64,000 nucleotides of DNA from Arion vulgaris. Its lineage: Eukaryota > Mollusca > Gastropoda > Stylommatophora > Arionidae. The notes under the pieces were generated by a model. The model was not told the origin of the DNA, searched no databases, and worked only from the letters and a program-made list of their open reading frames with translations. The stretch is taken from the NCBI GenBank assembly GCA_020796225.1, contig CM036753.1, forward strand, positions 78,699,441-78,763,440, in the 5' to 3' direction. A program made the translations under genes and the position numbers. Of this stretch, positions 42,601 through 45,774 are shown one piece after another. Within the stretch, counting starts at the first letter, position 1; each line of letters begins with the position of its first letter.

Positions 42601-44040
42601 GTAAATAAAGTAGCCATTGACAATTAGATTTACAAATGAGGATCTCAATGGCGAAGTGGTTATGTCGTTTGCTTGCCGTACTGAAGATTGTGGGTTCGAA
42701 TCCGGACCGAGAAACATGTGCAAGTTGTTCATGAGATGCCCAGGATTGTTGCTGGAGCTACGGAATTTGTGCAATGCTCTCGGCGGAAACAAATGGGGAA
42801 ACCCGGTGCAATGAAGTAAATTCTTTATCTTTGGACACTTTTTGGAGTCTATCCCAGGTGGATAATAGAATTGGTTGCCCACTCTTGTCATTAAACGTAG
42901 GGGTGGGAGTTTTAATTTGTGTTCTAGGACCAGATGAGTCGTCCTTGTTGTGTTATATCCTTGTTTATTTAGTGTGTGTGTTCTTCATATTGTCTATCCA
43001 TCATTTTCTTGGTCTTCCCTTGGTTATAGTATATGATCTCCTTTTATTGTATGCTGTTACTGGTGGTTGATTGTATTCCATTCTCATGAAATGTCCGAAC
43101 CACTGCATTTGTTGTCTTTCAATGTATTCGGTGCATGAAGTTATGCCCACTCTGCTTCTGATGTCCTCGTTTCGAAGTCAATCTTTCCTGATGACACCCA
43201 CTGCCTTTCTCAAGTATTTCAATTCGCATGTGATGAGCTTTCTGTGATGTGTTGCTGTCAGAGACCAAGTTTGCACTGGTAACAAAATGTTACAAATGTT
43301 TTAGAGTTACAAATTAAAATTGGTATTAAGTGAAGCTATAAAATAAACAACAGACAACTTATCAACAAAGAGTTATTGATCTAGTGAAAGAAAATACTAC
43401 TTACTCTGACAGCTCCACAGTAAGCCAGCCCCTTGTTGCCTCCTCCCTCAAAGACAATATTCTCAAATGGATACACATACATCTTAGGGTCTACAGATCT
43501 AGCTTTCTTATCTTCTGTATTAAAAATAGAAAAGAAATTTCCTCTCTTGCTCAATCGAATATATTTTGCCTTGTCTCGTGTCTTCACAGCTCCTTCTTTA
43601 GCTTTGTTTACATCTGTTTTTGTCTTACAATCATCTTTGACTACAACTGTATTTGTTGCTGTTGTCAGTGCGTTTCTAGAATCTGTGTTAATGTTTTCAC
43701 TGTTGTTATTATTGTTAGCGAGGTTACAATCTGATGAAGAATGACCATCAAACGCTGCGTTAGTTGTGGATATCATAATATTTGTGGTAGCAATAAGTAT
43801 GGCAGGATCGAGTACAATGTTCTCAAAGGCACAATCATCACCGTTGTCCAGGCTCTCACGTGAACCGTAAAGAGCGTCGATACTGTCTTCCATATCATCC
43901 TCGTCTTGACTATTGTCAAGTTCGCATTCTATGTGACTGTTGAAATACTTGCGCTGTGCTTCTTTAATGATCTGCAAGGAAGGGCTATCCGTGACGATTC
44001 CATCCGTTTTATGGTCACGGTTACAACACTTGTTTCCCAT
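5082..44040 (-). CDS. Patatin-like phospholipase with nested EF-hands, 12 exons
   Basis: Spliced gene of about 863 residues if two apparent one-base indels are ignored. Exons (high to low): 44049-43405, 25971-25824, 21479-21345, 19360-19228, 17116-17021, 14822-14692, 11970-11876, 10995-10911, 10065-9994, 8917-8822, 7103-6945, 5887-5082. All introns are GT-AG and their phases agree. Patatin marks: GGGNKG near residues 199-204 (oxyanion hole), GTSAG with Ser about 230, and VDGG with Asp about 369, the expected Ser/Asp dyad for lipid acyl hydrolysis. Two EF-hand loops, one degenerate, lie near residues 510-570, and a patatin-like C-terminal segment follows. The N-terminus suggests membrane anchoring by acylation. 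Family knowledge: patatins hydrolyse phospholipids or acylglycerols; the substrate here is unknown. Calcium control is inferred from the EF-hand. I do not recognise a vertebrate PNPLA orthologue. Confidence 0.88.
6350..6615 (-). pseudogene. LINE tail (family G) in intron 11
   Basis: Parallels 3950-4210 along its length, including 'CATAGTATGCCCAGCATATC' against 'AGAGTATACCTGGCATACC'. It is broken by stops. A SINE follows within 20 bp. Confidence 0.65.
6634..6883 (+). repeat. SINE (family 1), full length, 15-bp TSD
   Basis: Flanked by ACTAGATGTATATGT (6619-6633 and 6884-6898). The head CGCTCGAGTGGTTACCGGGG looks like a tRNA A-box region. The core TGTCGTAAGAGGCGACTAAG and an (AAG)n tail follow. 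Confidence 0.9.
6945..7103 (-). CDS. Exon 11: EF-hand 2 end and return to patatin fold
   Basis: Acceptor CTGTCAACAG, donor GTATGTGT. 159 bp, phase 0 both ends. ISYNELLSFMEE completes the EF loop (Ile at position 8, Ser at 9, Glu at 12). The exon then reads GISMQNRFLGYQRRNINNF and ends SFLDTLQTTLLTNVKRVYVE. 'DTL..T....N.KR.YV' resembles the helix and strand that return to the patatin sheet. Confidence 0.9.
7180..7960 (-). pseudogene. Unidentified decayed coding relic in intron 10
   Basis: The minus strand at 7888-7703 is open: MTNYRDVIITLGRVCRDLVQ, then EDKASDDDDIVYIEGSVHHC, then EKSGWGFLASEYGMVVVE. Further residues follow in shifting frames with many stops. It reads like old protein-coding sequence (a mobile element or retrocopy), but I cannot name the family. 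No splice signals join it to the phospholipase gene. Confidence 0.35.
7961..8820. other. Intron sequence, no feature seen
   Basis: AT-rich, with no recognised repeat or coding segment. Confidence 0.45.
8822..8917 (-). CDS. Exon 10: first half of canonical EF-hand 2
   Basis: Acceptor CCATTTCCAG, donor GTTGGTCA. 96 bp, phase 0 both ends. It encodes EISFPLRKRLILFGDVESD then VILDYLDKDHNGQ. The last residues start a standard EF loop: Asp at position 1, Asp at 3, Asn at 5, Gly at 6. The loop is completed in exon 11. Confidence 0.9.
9055..9450 (-). pseudogene. LINE RNase H domain and tail (family F)
   Basis: The minus strand reads IIVPEYTGINGNALADSLAE, the 'P.HTGI.GN..AD.LA' signature of the RNase H domain found in some non-LTR retrotransposons. 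The 3' tail near 9070-9170 matches 17850-17960 inverted. Confidence 0.75.
9592..9848 (-). repeat. SINE (family 2)
   Basis: Matches 3617-3874 from the TTCTTCTTC tail (minus orientation) to the GCCC.TGTGTTGCCGGGCC head. The core region 'CAGTCACCTATTATGACATACC' type is mutated. Confidence 0.8.
9877..9928. repeat. (TA)n microsatellite
   Basis: About 26 uninterrupted TA dinucleotides, just after a SINE. Confidence 0.97.
9994..10065 (-). CDS. Exon 9: degenerate EF-hand loop
   Basis: Acceptor ATTACTTACAG, donor GTAAGTAG. 72 bp, phase 0 both ends. It encodes ALNTHNVDKNDTIDRDELQA and then ALTD. The DKNDTIDRDE loop has acidic ligands and the exit-helix pattern but is two residues shorter than the canonical 12-residue loop, so calcium binding is doubtful. 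Confidence 0.88.
10290..10495 (-). repeat. SINE (family 2) partial
   Basis: Shares 'GTTGTGCCAGTTATGCGCC' and 'TACAAGTAGGCCAGCACATC' with the copies at 9.6 and 47.1 kb. It lacks the (GAA)n-side end. Confidence 0.75.
10590..10870 (+). pseudogene. LINE tail (family B)
   Basis: Encodes remnants like 'KMVQPSNENK...GRWINIKEILQQHGLT', matching the 'RWIDNISESLRKHGLT' tail of the fuller copy at 58500-59105. Confidence 0.6.
10911..10995 (-). CDS. Exon 8: basic helix before EF-hand 1
   Basis: Acceptor CTTCTTTGCAG, donor GTAAGGTTA. 85 bp, phase 2 in and 0 out. It encodes RDKIKNKKLQLKTDREHRRL then VRAMNAFLR. It is strongly basic and helical; the final AMNAFLR forms the entering helix of the first EF-hand-like unit. 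Confidence 0.87.
11045..11215. repeat. Imperfect tandem repeat, about 55-60 bp x 3
   Basis: 'ATCTTTGATCTTTTGTCAAG' recurs with 'ATGTATTAC' spacers in three degenerating units. Confidence 0.65.
11216..11870. other. Intron sequence, no feature seen
   Basis: AT-rich. No open frame or matched repeat. Confidence 0.45.
11876..11970 (-). CDS. Exon 7: linker into EF-hand insert
   Basis: Acceptor AAATTTCAG, donor GTTAGTTT. 95 bp, phase 0 in and 2 out. It encodes YSDNEQDLLKYQLENLRHGV then QLQDLPNTKLA, a predicted helical linker with no known catalytic motif. Phase and composition match its neighbours. Confidence 0.85.
11990..13110. other. Intron sequence, possible unrecognised repeats
   Basis: 12690-13060 contains stretches that look like LINE tail or SINE sequence ('AGACTGTTTCCAGTAACAA', 'GATGACATGATGGGATAGTG'), but I cannot match them within the window. 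Confidence 0.3.
13110..13230 (+). repeat. Dispersed repeat (family 6) fragment
   Basis: 'GCCATGACTATGCCTGAATT' then 'CATAGCATGTGAAC' matches 25685-25740 and, inverted, 4345-4395. Confidence 0.55.
13480..13790 (-). pseudogene. LINE tail (family D)
   Basis: The minus strand has the 'GRSRNTWTQDL.AEINNIKKSWRELKEIAR' type tail followed by the 3' end 'GGGTTAAAA'. It is homologous to 47610-47835 (plus). Confidence 0.7.
14170..14340 (-). repeat. tRNA-derived SINE (family 4), truncated
   Basis: On the minus strand a B-box-like GGTTCAAACTA is followed by 'TTCAGAAAGCAATGGCAAAG' and 'GTGCCTAGAAAATCAACGAC', as at 15600-15830. Confidence 0.75.
14341..14620 (+). pseudogene. LINE C-terminal tail (family E)
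   Basis: Open for 74 codons: IKWFGHVSRLPSDSAPQRAM, then GRPRKRWTSEITEATKD, a typical non-LTR RT C-terminal tail. It abuts the SINE on its left. Confidence 0.8.
14692..14822 (-). CDS. Exon 6: end of first patatin half
   Basis: Acceptor TTTGTATACAG, donor GTATGTTT. 131 bp, phase 1 in and 0 out. It starts G-WWLSM and ends GGFNEKTLGMQL. The 'F..KTLGM.L' phrase matches the 'ETLGL' strand that follows the catalytic Asp in patatins. Between them is a charged helix, NFLERLQPLEDIPRLLERSE. Confidence 0.88.
14930..15075 (+). repeat. Short dispersed repeat (family 7)
   Basis: Begins with a TTGATTGATTG run, then 'CTTCGGTGAGTAACCGTGTG' and 'TTAGCACCGGCGAGGGTCC'. Copies are at 55365-55485 (plus) and 40430-40545 (minus). 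It is probably an old SINE. Confidence 0.6.
15110..15595. other. Intron sequence, no feature seen
   Basis: No recognised repeat or coding segment. Confidence 0.45.
15600..15830 (+). repeat. tRNA-derived SINE (family 4)
   Basis: The head 'GCTTACGTGGTAGTGGACTC' resembles an A-box region; GGCTCGAACTTAG is in the B-box position; the body has 'TTCAGAAAGCAATGGCAAAC'. Confidence 0.8.
15831..16245. other. Intron sequence, no feature seen
   Basis: AT-rich. No matched repeat. Confidence 0.4.
16250..16565 (+). pseudogene. LINE tail (family B)
   Basis: Encodes EPCLNYIEKQRMKWFGHLIR followed by a broken 'GRRQRK..KR.LDGITES' tail, parallel to 58519-59103. It ends with AAGAAGAAGG. Confidence 0.72.
16566..17015. 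other. Intron sequence, no feature seen
   Basis: A 66-codon frame here has no recognisable content. Confidence 0.4.
17021..17116 (-). CDS. Exon 5: catalytic aspartate motif VDGG
   Basis: Acceptor CTTAACAG, donor GTAAGCTG. 96 bp, phase 1 in and 1 out. It encodes GMFKAVKYTLYGQNDIF followed by VDGGVLCNYPIHCFD. The Asp of DGG (about residue 369) pairs with the GTSAG serine in the patatin dyad. 'GGVLxNYPI' is the usual continuation. Confidence 0.93.
17336..17582 (+). repeat. SINE (family 1), full length
   Basis: Flanked by GATGAGAAA (17326-17334 and 17583-17591). The core is TGTCGTAAGAGGCGAATCAG. Head and tail are as at 6634-6883. Confidence 0.88.
17840..18010 (+). pseudogene. LINE tail (family F)
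   Basis: 'AAGAATAGTAAACCAACATA' and 'TGAGAGACATACTGAAGTGG' match 9060-9170 inverted. It ends near TGATGATGATCTGATGAT. Confidence 0.65.
18190..18300 (+). repeat. SINE (family 1) 5' fragment
   Basis: Head 'CGCCCGAGTGGTTACCGAGG' to the core. The core hairpin is rearranged to TGTCGTAAGTCGCC then TATTACGACTAAGG. Confidence 0.75.
18345..18625 (+). pseudogene. LINE tail (family J)
   Basis: Encodes a broken 'GRPRNS..' segment and then ENLEKMALDRQAWKALFADL, followed by CLLKGKE. This is the 'DR..W..L..DLC' tail of a non-LTR ORF. Confidence 0.65.
18874..19112 (-). repeat. tRNA-derived SINE (family 3)
   Basis: The minus strand has a tRNA-like head with the B-box-like GGTTTGAATCTG, then 'TTGTTGGAGCTGCGGAG' and 'GGTGCAATGAAGTCAATCCT'. 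Confidence 0.82.
19228..19360 (-). CDS. Exon 4: patatin core strand and helix
   Basis: Acceptor AATACCAG, donor GTCAGATC. 133 bp, phase 0 in and 1 out. It encodes VYERYQRELCVITNLNQMTS and then a segment with TTPDMPVRMAVRMSMSIP. The phrase 'TPDMPV..A.R.SMSIP' matches the conserved segment before the catalytic Asp in bacterial-type patatins. The first 16 bases of this exon also occur in every unit of the adjoining 51-bp minisatellite. Confidence 0.9.
19331..19740. repeat. 51-bp minisatellite overlapping exon 4 acceptor
   Basis: About seven full units, each with GATATCTTTCATATACTTGA and CATATGATTAAACAATCT. The first unit grades into exon 4, whose 5' end (minus GTATATGAAAGATATC) is the same 16 bases. 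Frames of over 130 codons on both strands are artefacts of the 17-codon period. Confidence 0.93.
19920..20120 (+). pseudogene. LINE tail (family K)
   Basis: Contains 'GAAATGGACAGGTTACAGTC' and 'CACAACCTTCGATGTGGAAC', ending in TGATGATGAT. It is inverted at 39915-40340. Confidence 0.65.
20360..20700 (-). pseudogene. LINE C-terminal tail (family C)
   Basis: The minus strand is open for 76 codons: TGTVLEPAGKRSRGRPRQSW, then RRELEADIKRIGKTWKELEG and FVEDLCSVGS. This is a non-LTR retrotransposon ORF end. Confidence 0.8.
20701..21050. other. Intron 3 sequence, no feature seen
   Basis: AT-rich, before the minisatellite. Confidence 0.4.
21058..21338. repeat. 30-bp minisatellite, 9 near-identical units
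   Basis: Units of ATGGATACACCAGAAAAGAT plus GATGAGAGAA, essentially without mismatch, ending 6 bp from the exon 3 donor. Open in several frames because 30 is a multiple of three; not coding. Confidence 0.97.
21345..21479 (-). CDS. Exon 3: patatin core, one extra base
   Basis: The acceptor TTTTCAG at 21480 gives phase 1 in agreement with exon 2, and the first part reads HKCGYLSLLPNLLTSYGWNP then GQRIYKW. The second part, QKTGNTDITFKQ, is in the next frame and joins exon 4 in phase 0. The exon is 135 bp where 134 would fit both flanking phases, so one extra base sits near TGGTTTGGTC (about 21389-21402). The donor CAG|GTTTCT is weak at +3 to +6. The exon is squeezed between a 30-bp minisatellite on the donor side and a SINE 10 bp from the acceptor. 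Confidence 0.8.
21503..21663 (-). repeat. SINE (family 1), 5'-truncated, beside exon 3 acceptor
   Basis: Flanked by ATTTGAAAGATGT (21490-21502 and 21664-21676). The left duplication begins 10 bp from the exon 3 splice acceptor. It lacks the head and core. Same sense as the gene. Confidence 0.9.
21970..22212 (+). repeat. SINE (family 1)
   Basis: Flanked by AATGAGACAG (21960-21969 and 22213-22222). The first few head bases are missing; core and (AAG)n tail are present. Confidence 0.88.
22223..22530 (+). pseudogene. LINE tail (family D)
   Basis: Decayed match to 47610-47835, including 'GGCTTGGTATGACTTAGTTG' then 'CCAGGGTTAAGAAAG'. Confidence 0.55.
22635..22840 (+). pseudogene. LINE C-terminal tail (family L)
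   Basis: Encodes GKRKRGRPKTTLRRIIQQES and later ITWRSKTSALCAPLP, the basic tail of a non-LTR RT ORF. It ends in (CTAA)n. Confidence 0.75.
22997..23254. mobile_element. 258-bp MITE, TA duplication
   Basis: Perfect 12-bp terminal inverted repeats CAGGGTGTTCAA and TTGAACACCCTG, bounded by TA on both sides. The TA target site points to Tc1/mariner-type mobilisation. No coding capacity. Confidence 0.85.
23325..23550 (-). repeat. tRNA-derived SINE (family 3), near complete
   Basis: The minus strand has TAAGTGGTTAAGCCC as A-box-like head and GAGTTCGAGTCCGGACC as B-box, then 'GTTGCTGGAGCTACGGAG'. Frames on both strands here are spurious. Confidence 0.88.
23570..23775. repeat. Imperfect tandem repeat, about 65 bp x 3
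   Basis: 'TTCAATTTGGTGACTACTGT' and 'GGAACATGACATCAT' recur three times with small indels. Confidence 0.75.
23815..24245 (-). pseudogene. LINE thumb and tail (family B)
   Basis: The minus strand is open for 90 codons: TCELRCLRKAVNVTRKDRVR, then IQYIEKQRIKWFGHLMRM. It is close to 58519-59103. Confidence 0.82.
24570..24720 (+). pseudogene. LINE tail (family G)
   Basis: 'AATAGAAGATATTGAGCGAT' and 'GTAACGTATAACGA' match 28740-28860. Confidence 0.6.
24718..24880 (+). pseudogene. (TA)n then LINE tail (family H)
   Basis: A short TA run (24718-24738), then 'TGGATTCAGGATGTAACTGA' and 'CAGGACAAACTATTTGATGA', as at 32750-32890. Confidence 0.6.
24881..25220. other. Intron 2 sequence, no feature seen
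   Basis: No matched repeat. Confidence 0.4.
25225..25460 (-). pseudogene. LINE zinc-finger C-terminus (family A)
   Basis: Matches the C-terminal, C2H2-finger-bearing end of the LINE at 51020-51294, with a frameshift in the finger. The minus strand ends at 'CATCGCTTGCAATGGACGGC'. A TA run follows at 25485-25507. Confidence 0.75.
25600..25748 (+). repeat. Dispersed SINE-like repeat (family 6)
   Basis: Runs to 'ATGCCTGAATTCATAGCGAG' followed by an (AAG)n tail at about 25732-25747. It is the best copy of this family in the window. Confidence 0.6.
25824..25971 (-). CDS. Exon 2: patatin nucleophile elbow GTSAG
   Basis: Acceptor TTACACAG, donor GTATGTGTT. 148 bp, phase 0 in and 1 out. It continues directly from exon 1 with LLEELRIWPQIKRLAGTSAG. 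The GxSxG serine (about residue 230) is the catalytic nucleophile in patatins, followed by the usual small-residue helix AMTASLLAVGY. The upstream intron is about 17.4 kb and is packed with repeats; a mariner-type element begins about 210 bp before the acceptor. Confidence 0.92.
26182..28364 (+). mobile_element. IS630/Tc1/mariner element, DD~83E type, copy 1
   Basis: Bounded by TA duplications, with about 105-bp terminal inverted repeats starting TAGTCTGTCCATTAATTCGT. A broken transposase frame runs about 26627-27887. It has an N-terminal helix-turn-helix region, first Asp in VYLDESW (frame-shifted here), second Asp in VMDNASYH, and Glu in HLNPIELVWAKVK. A 2-base deletion near 27597 separates the second Asp from the Glu. 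It sits in intron 1, opposite to the gene. Confidence 0.92.
26627..27887 (+). pseudogene. Transposase pseudogene, copy 1
   Basis: Readable in several frames: MSLKCTFITMQKVTVLLYQH; MNGHIFRHWMEKDLLPILNR; then NPIELVWAKVKGQVAEQNRT to a stop near 27885. Several frameshifts and stops inactivate it. Its sister copy at 61272-62527 has different breaks. Confidence 0.85.
28610..28875 (+). pseudogene. LINE tail (family G)
   Basis: Encodes RGWRHVGHTLRSNAQRIPKQ and then IERVAQDRAVWRNYLQALCN, with a stop between. It ends in ATTATTATT. Confidence 0.75.
28936..29495 (-). mobile_element. Two tandem Penelope-type pLTRs, minus orientation
   Basis: A full unit (28936-29328) and a truncated second unit (29331-29495), period about 395 bp. 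Each holds the CTTGATAAAGGCC and GGTCGAAACG core. No GIY-YIG or RT coding. Hydrophobic frames here are not proteins. Confidence 0.8.
29497..30255 (+). mobile_element. Two tandem Penelope-type pLTRs, plus orientation
   Basis: A head-to-head mirror of the preceding pair: 29510-29830 and 29831-30255. The block 28936-30255 is therefore an imperfect 1.3-kb palindrome of four units. Confidence 0.8.
30395..30890. repeat. 20-bp array, subtype 1, about 24 units
   Basis: Units GAGTATAATGTTGGTTGTCT, with variants TTTTTT and AGTT. Some frames on the minus strand run through it. Confidence 0.95.
30968..31995. repeat. 20-bp array, subtype 2, about 51 units
   Basis: Units GAGAATAAAGTTGGTGGTGT, with AATAATG and AATACAG variants. 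It is clearly related to subtype 1, from which it is separated by about 80 bp of degenerate units. Most units contain AATAAA followed by a GT-rich run on the plus strand. Confidence 0.95.
32393..32632. repeat. 80-bp tandem repeat, 3 copies
   Basis: 'GATTTAAAGTTCTGGGTTGG' recurs at 32402, 32481 and 32561 within near-identical 80-bp units. Confidence 0.95.
32636..32895 (+). pseudogene. LINE C-terminal tail (family H)
   Basis: Encodes KMRKLKYFGHLKRQEELEKT, then GRPWRKWIQGVTDGLSMTAA. A non-LTR ORF tail ending in TGATGATGAC. Confidence 0.75.
32962..33028. repeat. 15-bp tandem repeat x 4
   Basis: AGGACATGAGACGGT units. Confidence 0.9.
33066..33541. mobile_element. Non-autonomous hAT-like element with 8-bp TSD
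   Basis: GTCTAGAC flanks both ends (33058-33065 and 33542-33549). The termini CATCGTTTCCCAAAG and (inverted) CATAGATTCTCAAAC match at 11 of 15 positions. The 8-bp duplication and 'TTTCCCAAAGTGGG' end are hAT-like. No coding. Confidence 0.8.
33550..34055. repeat. 22-bp minisatellite, about 23 units
   Basis: Units of TCTCTAGCTGTCTAGTATCT plus TC with many single-base variants. It starts at the hAT-like element's TSD. Confidence 0.93.
34056..34097. mobile_element. MITE end fragment
   Basis: 'CATTAAGGGCCACTGGCCCT' then 'TAATGACGAGCCAC' is a small palindrome whose arms match the end of the MITE at 60409. Confidence 0.55.
34098..34344. other. No recognisable feature
   Basis: Includes 'GGACCACAGAAGAAGAAG' at about 34198, possibly a LINE or SINE end. 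Confidence 0.35.
34345..34690. mobile_element. Inverted pair of diverged Penelope-type pLTR ends
   Basis: The left arm (34365-34470) is minus and the right arm (34560-34685) plus, centred near 34525. Arms carry GACGTTTCGACC and GCTTGATAACGGCC forms of the core and pair over most of their length. Confidence 0.7.
34693..34915 (-). repeat. tRNA-derived SINE (family 3)
   Basis: 'TTGACTTCATTGCACCATG' and 'CGTAGCTCCAGCAACAATC' in minus orientation. The tRNA-like head is decayed. Confidence 0.8.
34916..35260. other. Intron 1 sequence, no feature seen
   Basis: Unmatched sequence before the satellite. Confidence 0.4.
35262..39165. repeat. 111-bp satellite, about 36 units, higher-order structure
   Basis: The core unit contains TTAGTGGTCAACCGGAGTTC, TCTCCATATATCTTGTCTTG and ATGAGGATTGACCATGCATT. 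Variants: a short form of about 100 bp lacking TATACTTTGAA, a GCATAC form, TTCCAAG and CACG forms, and GACTAAT and GATGTG forms. Their order repeats with an 11-unit period of about 1.19 kb (35591-36777 against 36778-37980). Confidence 0.95.
39166..39608. other. Intron 1 sequence, no feature seen
   Basis: No coding or repeat match. Confidence 0.4.
39609..39653. repeat. (TA)n microsatellite
   Basis: About 22 TA dinucleotides with one break. Confidence 0.95.
39915..40340 (-). pseudogene. LINE C-terminal region (family K)
   Basis: The minus strand encodes remnants NKQLEDRIDAFEMWLYRRIG, KVFGHIKRHDTMVKHLLEEK and CWRFIAANLRWGDGT in different frames. 'EMW.YRR' and 'FGHI.RHD' are typical of non-LTR RT thumbs. 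Confidence 0.75.
40430..40545 (-). repeat. Short dispersed repeat (family 7)
   Basis: 'TACTTGCCGAAGTGCAATGA' and a TCAATCAGTCAATCAAT end; inverted relative to 14930-15075. Confidence 0.55.
40615..40850 (+). repeat. tRNA-derived SINE (family 4)
   Basis: 'TTGTGGCTTCTTGGTAGTGA' head, 'GTTCAAACTCCGC' B-box-like, then 'TTCAGAAAGCAATGGCAAAC' and 'CCTGTAAAGGATATCC'. Confidence 0.82.
40845..41415. repeat. 38-bp minisatellite, 15 units
   Basis: Units contain TTCATTTCACACTGCACATG and TACATAACATCGTTAAC, nearly identical apart from an ATCG/AGCG dimorphism. Confidence 0.96.
41580..41850 (-). repeat. tRNA-derived SINE (family 5)
   Basis: Inverted relative to 1622-1840 and longer at the tRNA-like end, with GAGGGTTCGTATCC as B-box on the minus strand. 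Confidence 0.8.
42060..42437. other. Unclassified, possible decayed repeat
   Basis: GC-richer than its surroundings with C/T-rich strand bias, directly joined to a SINE 3' break at 42438. Coding content on the minus strand is broken and unidentified. Confidence 0.35.
42438..42551 (-). repeat. SINE (family 1), head and core only
   Basis: Minus strand: head TAGTGGTTACCGGGG and core TGTCGTAAGAGGCGACTAAG. Confidence 0.82.
42643..42835 (+). repeat. tRNA-derived SINE (family 3), best promoter boxes
   Basis: A-box-like ATGGCGAAGTGGTTATG and B-box GTGGGTTCGAATCCGG about 45 bp apart, then 'TTGTTGCTGGAGCTACGGAA' and 'CCGGTGCAATGAAG'. Too divergent to be a tRNA gene. Confidence 0.88.
42990..43290 (-). 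pseudogene. LINE thumb fragment (family B-like)
   Basis: The minus strand contains remnants of 'ITCELKYLRKAV' and 'IEYIERQQMQWFGHFMRMEY', diverged from the 58.5-kb copy. Confidence 0.68.
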
Positions 44041-44049
44041 GATCAGAAC
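43405..44049 (-). CDS. Exon 1: start codon, acylation motif, acidic linker, GGGNKG
   Basis: The acceptor TATCTCTTCAG ends just before 44049. Nine bases of 5' UTR precede the ATG at 44040, so at least one non-coding exon lies upstream. The 212 codons end exactly at AGA before the donor GTAAGTAGT (phase 0). The protein begins MGNKCCNR: Gly2 and Cys5/Cys6 fit N-myristoylation plus palmitoylation. Residues 40-180 are a low-complexity acidic, Asn/Thr-rich linker containing an Asn run. The exon closes with the first patatin strand and the glycine loop FEGGGNKGLAYCGAVR, which forms the oxyanion hole in this family. An in-frame extension past the donor adds only seven residues and is intronic. Confidence 0.9.
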
Positions 44050-44219
44050 CTGAAGAGATAGAAAAAGTGTTAATATACAACAATTTTGTTTCCATTAAAA
44101 TGTTGATATCATGGAATGACAATATAACCAACAAACGAAGGCATAAGATAGCAAAAATTACTATCATGTACACTTTCCGAAAGAACTAAATGTTAAAGAG
44201 AATTGGCTGATAAACAACA

Positions 44220-44460
44220 TACTATACAGAAAAATTACATACTTTGGTCACATCAAGCGTCACGATGGCCTGGGAAGAACAATACTAGAGGGCAGGGTCC
44301 CAGGACGCAGAGGCAGACCAAGAAGAAGATGGCTACAAGATATTAAAGAAACCATAAATATGACCATAGACGAAGTGGGTGAAATGGCTAGAGACAGTGA
44401 ATTTAAGATGTGCTGCAAAGAGAGCAACGTCCTATAAAGGATACGCACCTTGATGATGAT
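44220..44460 (+). pseudogene. LINE C-terminal tail (family I)
   Basis: Encodes KITYFGHIKRHDGLGRTILE, then GRRGRPRRRWLQDIKETINM. It ends in TGATGATGATGAC. Confidence 0.8.
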
Positions 44461-44652
44461 GACACTTTCTGTTAGTTGGACCATATTTCGTGCATGAAAG
44501 ATAGTGGCATTTCCAATGATATTCTTTATGGACAACTGCTCTCTGAGGCCAGACTTAGTGAACGATCCGAAATAAGGATATCTATATGCAAGATCCGAAG
44601 GCTCTTGATATGATAAGCACATACACACGGGAAACAGTCGACCAAGATAGAT

Positions 44653-44893
44653 CTTCTTCTTCTTTGCGTTCGTTCTTTACGACCAATTTTAATCACTCTT
44701 TGTGATATGTTTGATCTTTGCCAAGAGCGTGTATACGTTGCACATTGGTTTGGTAGGCTACTAAACGCATAGACTTCTACACGTTTAGGACACATGTATC
44801 CGATTTCAGCAAAACCTCCTTAGTCGGCTCCTACGACATACGTGGCAGGTAACAGTGGTTCTATTCTTTACATGCCAAATTTGGGCCCCGGAC
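44653..44893 (-). repeat. SINE (family 1), near full length
   Basis: Flanked by AAGATAGAT (44644-44652 and 44895-44903). Core and (GAA)n tail present; first head bases lost. Confidence 0.87.
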
Positions 44894-45040
44894 AAAGATA
44901 GATGTAACCGGAGAGAATTGGTATGAAACTGGCTTCTGCATTTTGAGCATAGCCTGGGCAAACAAGCACAGGAAAGGAAGCTTTACTTCAAGATATAATC
45001 TCATCTCATGAAACATGCCTCATTATTTATATGTGAAAAT

Positions 45041-45345
45041 TGGAACAGAAACTGGCAAAACACGTAATCACAAAGTTCTGTAGTTTTACAAATTACAAAA
45101 ACAATGACAAAATACAGCAACGTTTCGACCAACAAGGCCTTTATCAACAAACGAACAACAGGAGTGACAAATTTTAAAAACAAACGGACGACCAAAACAA
45201 ACGTTTCTAATGAAAATCTGAAATAAAAACGAAAATCTGGGAATAAAACGAATAACGAAATAAATACAAACGAATAACGAGTAACATAAAAACACACATA
45301 AAAACTAGAAATAGAACGGAAGAGAAACAATGAAAAATCTAGTAA
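45041..45345 (-). mobile_element. Penelope pLTR, minus orientation
   Basis: Diverged copy of the 28.9-kb unit, with the core at about 45118-45160. It forms the left inverted arm of a Penelope composite. Confidence 0.78.
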
Positions 45346-45400
45346 ATATATAACTTGAATACGTGCAACATATACCCATATAGATTACAAGGCATGGGAA

Positions 45401-45721
45401 GATGGTTTCCCCAGCGAGTTCCGTAATCTTATCTATGCCATTATCTGTAAGCGGTGTAACAAGGCTTATATCGGCGAGACCGGCAAGAGGCTCAGTGACC
45501 GATTCGCCCAACATTTGCGCGACATACGCCAATGCTCTGTGACCCTGTAGCCACCCATTTCAATGATACTGGCCATTTAGGAGCTCACGATGTCCAGGTC
45601 ACAGCCATCCGATCGTGTTCCTCGGATGATCGCAGTCGATTTGCTCTGGAGAATCGGTTGATTTCTTTGTATGGTACCTTGCGACCACGTGGGCTCAACG
45701 TATTACATTCCTATGCTTCTT
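45401..45721 (+). pseudogene. Penelope GIY-YIG endonuclease fragment
   Basis: NLIYAIICKRCNKAYIGETG then KRLSDRFAQHLRDIR runs from 45401 to a stop near 45549. The other half, DPVATHFNDTGHLGAHDVQV then FALENRLISLYGTLRPRGLN, is in another frame from 45532. 'CxxC...YIGETG.RL..R..QH' is the Penelope GIY-YIG signature. Frameshifted and lacking the RT. Confidence 0.9.
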
Positions 45722-45774
45722 AGTACTTTCTCTTCCCATGCCTTGTAATCTATATGGGTATATATTGCATGTAT

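Noticed and set aside
42643..42720. tRNA gene
   Set aside because: A- and B-boxes are present but no cloverleaf can be closed and the unit continues into a SINE body repeated elsewhere.
43384..43744. Plus-strand frames over exon 1
   Set aside because: Antisense shadows of exon 1 of the phospholipase gene.
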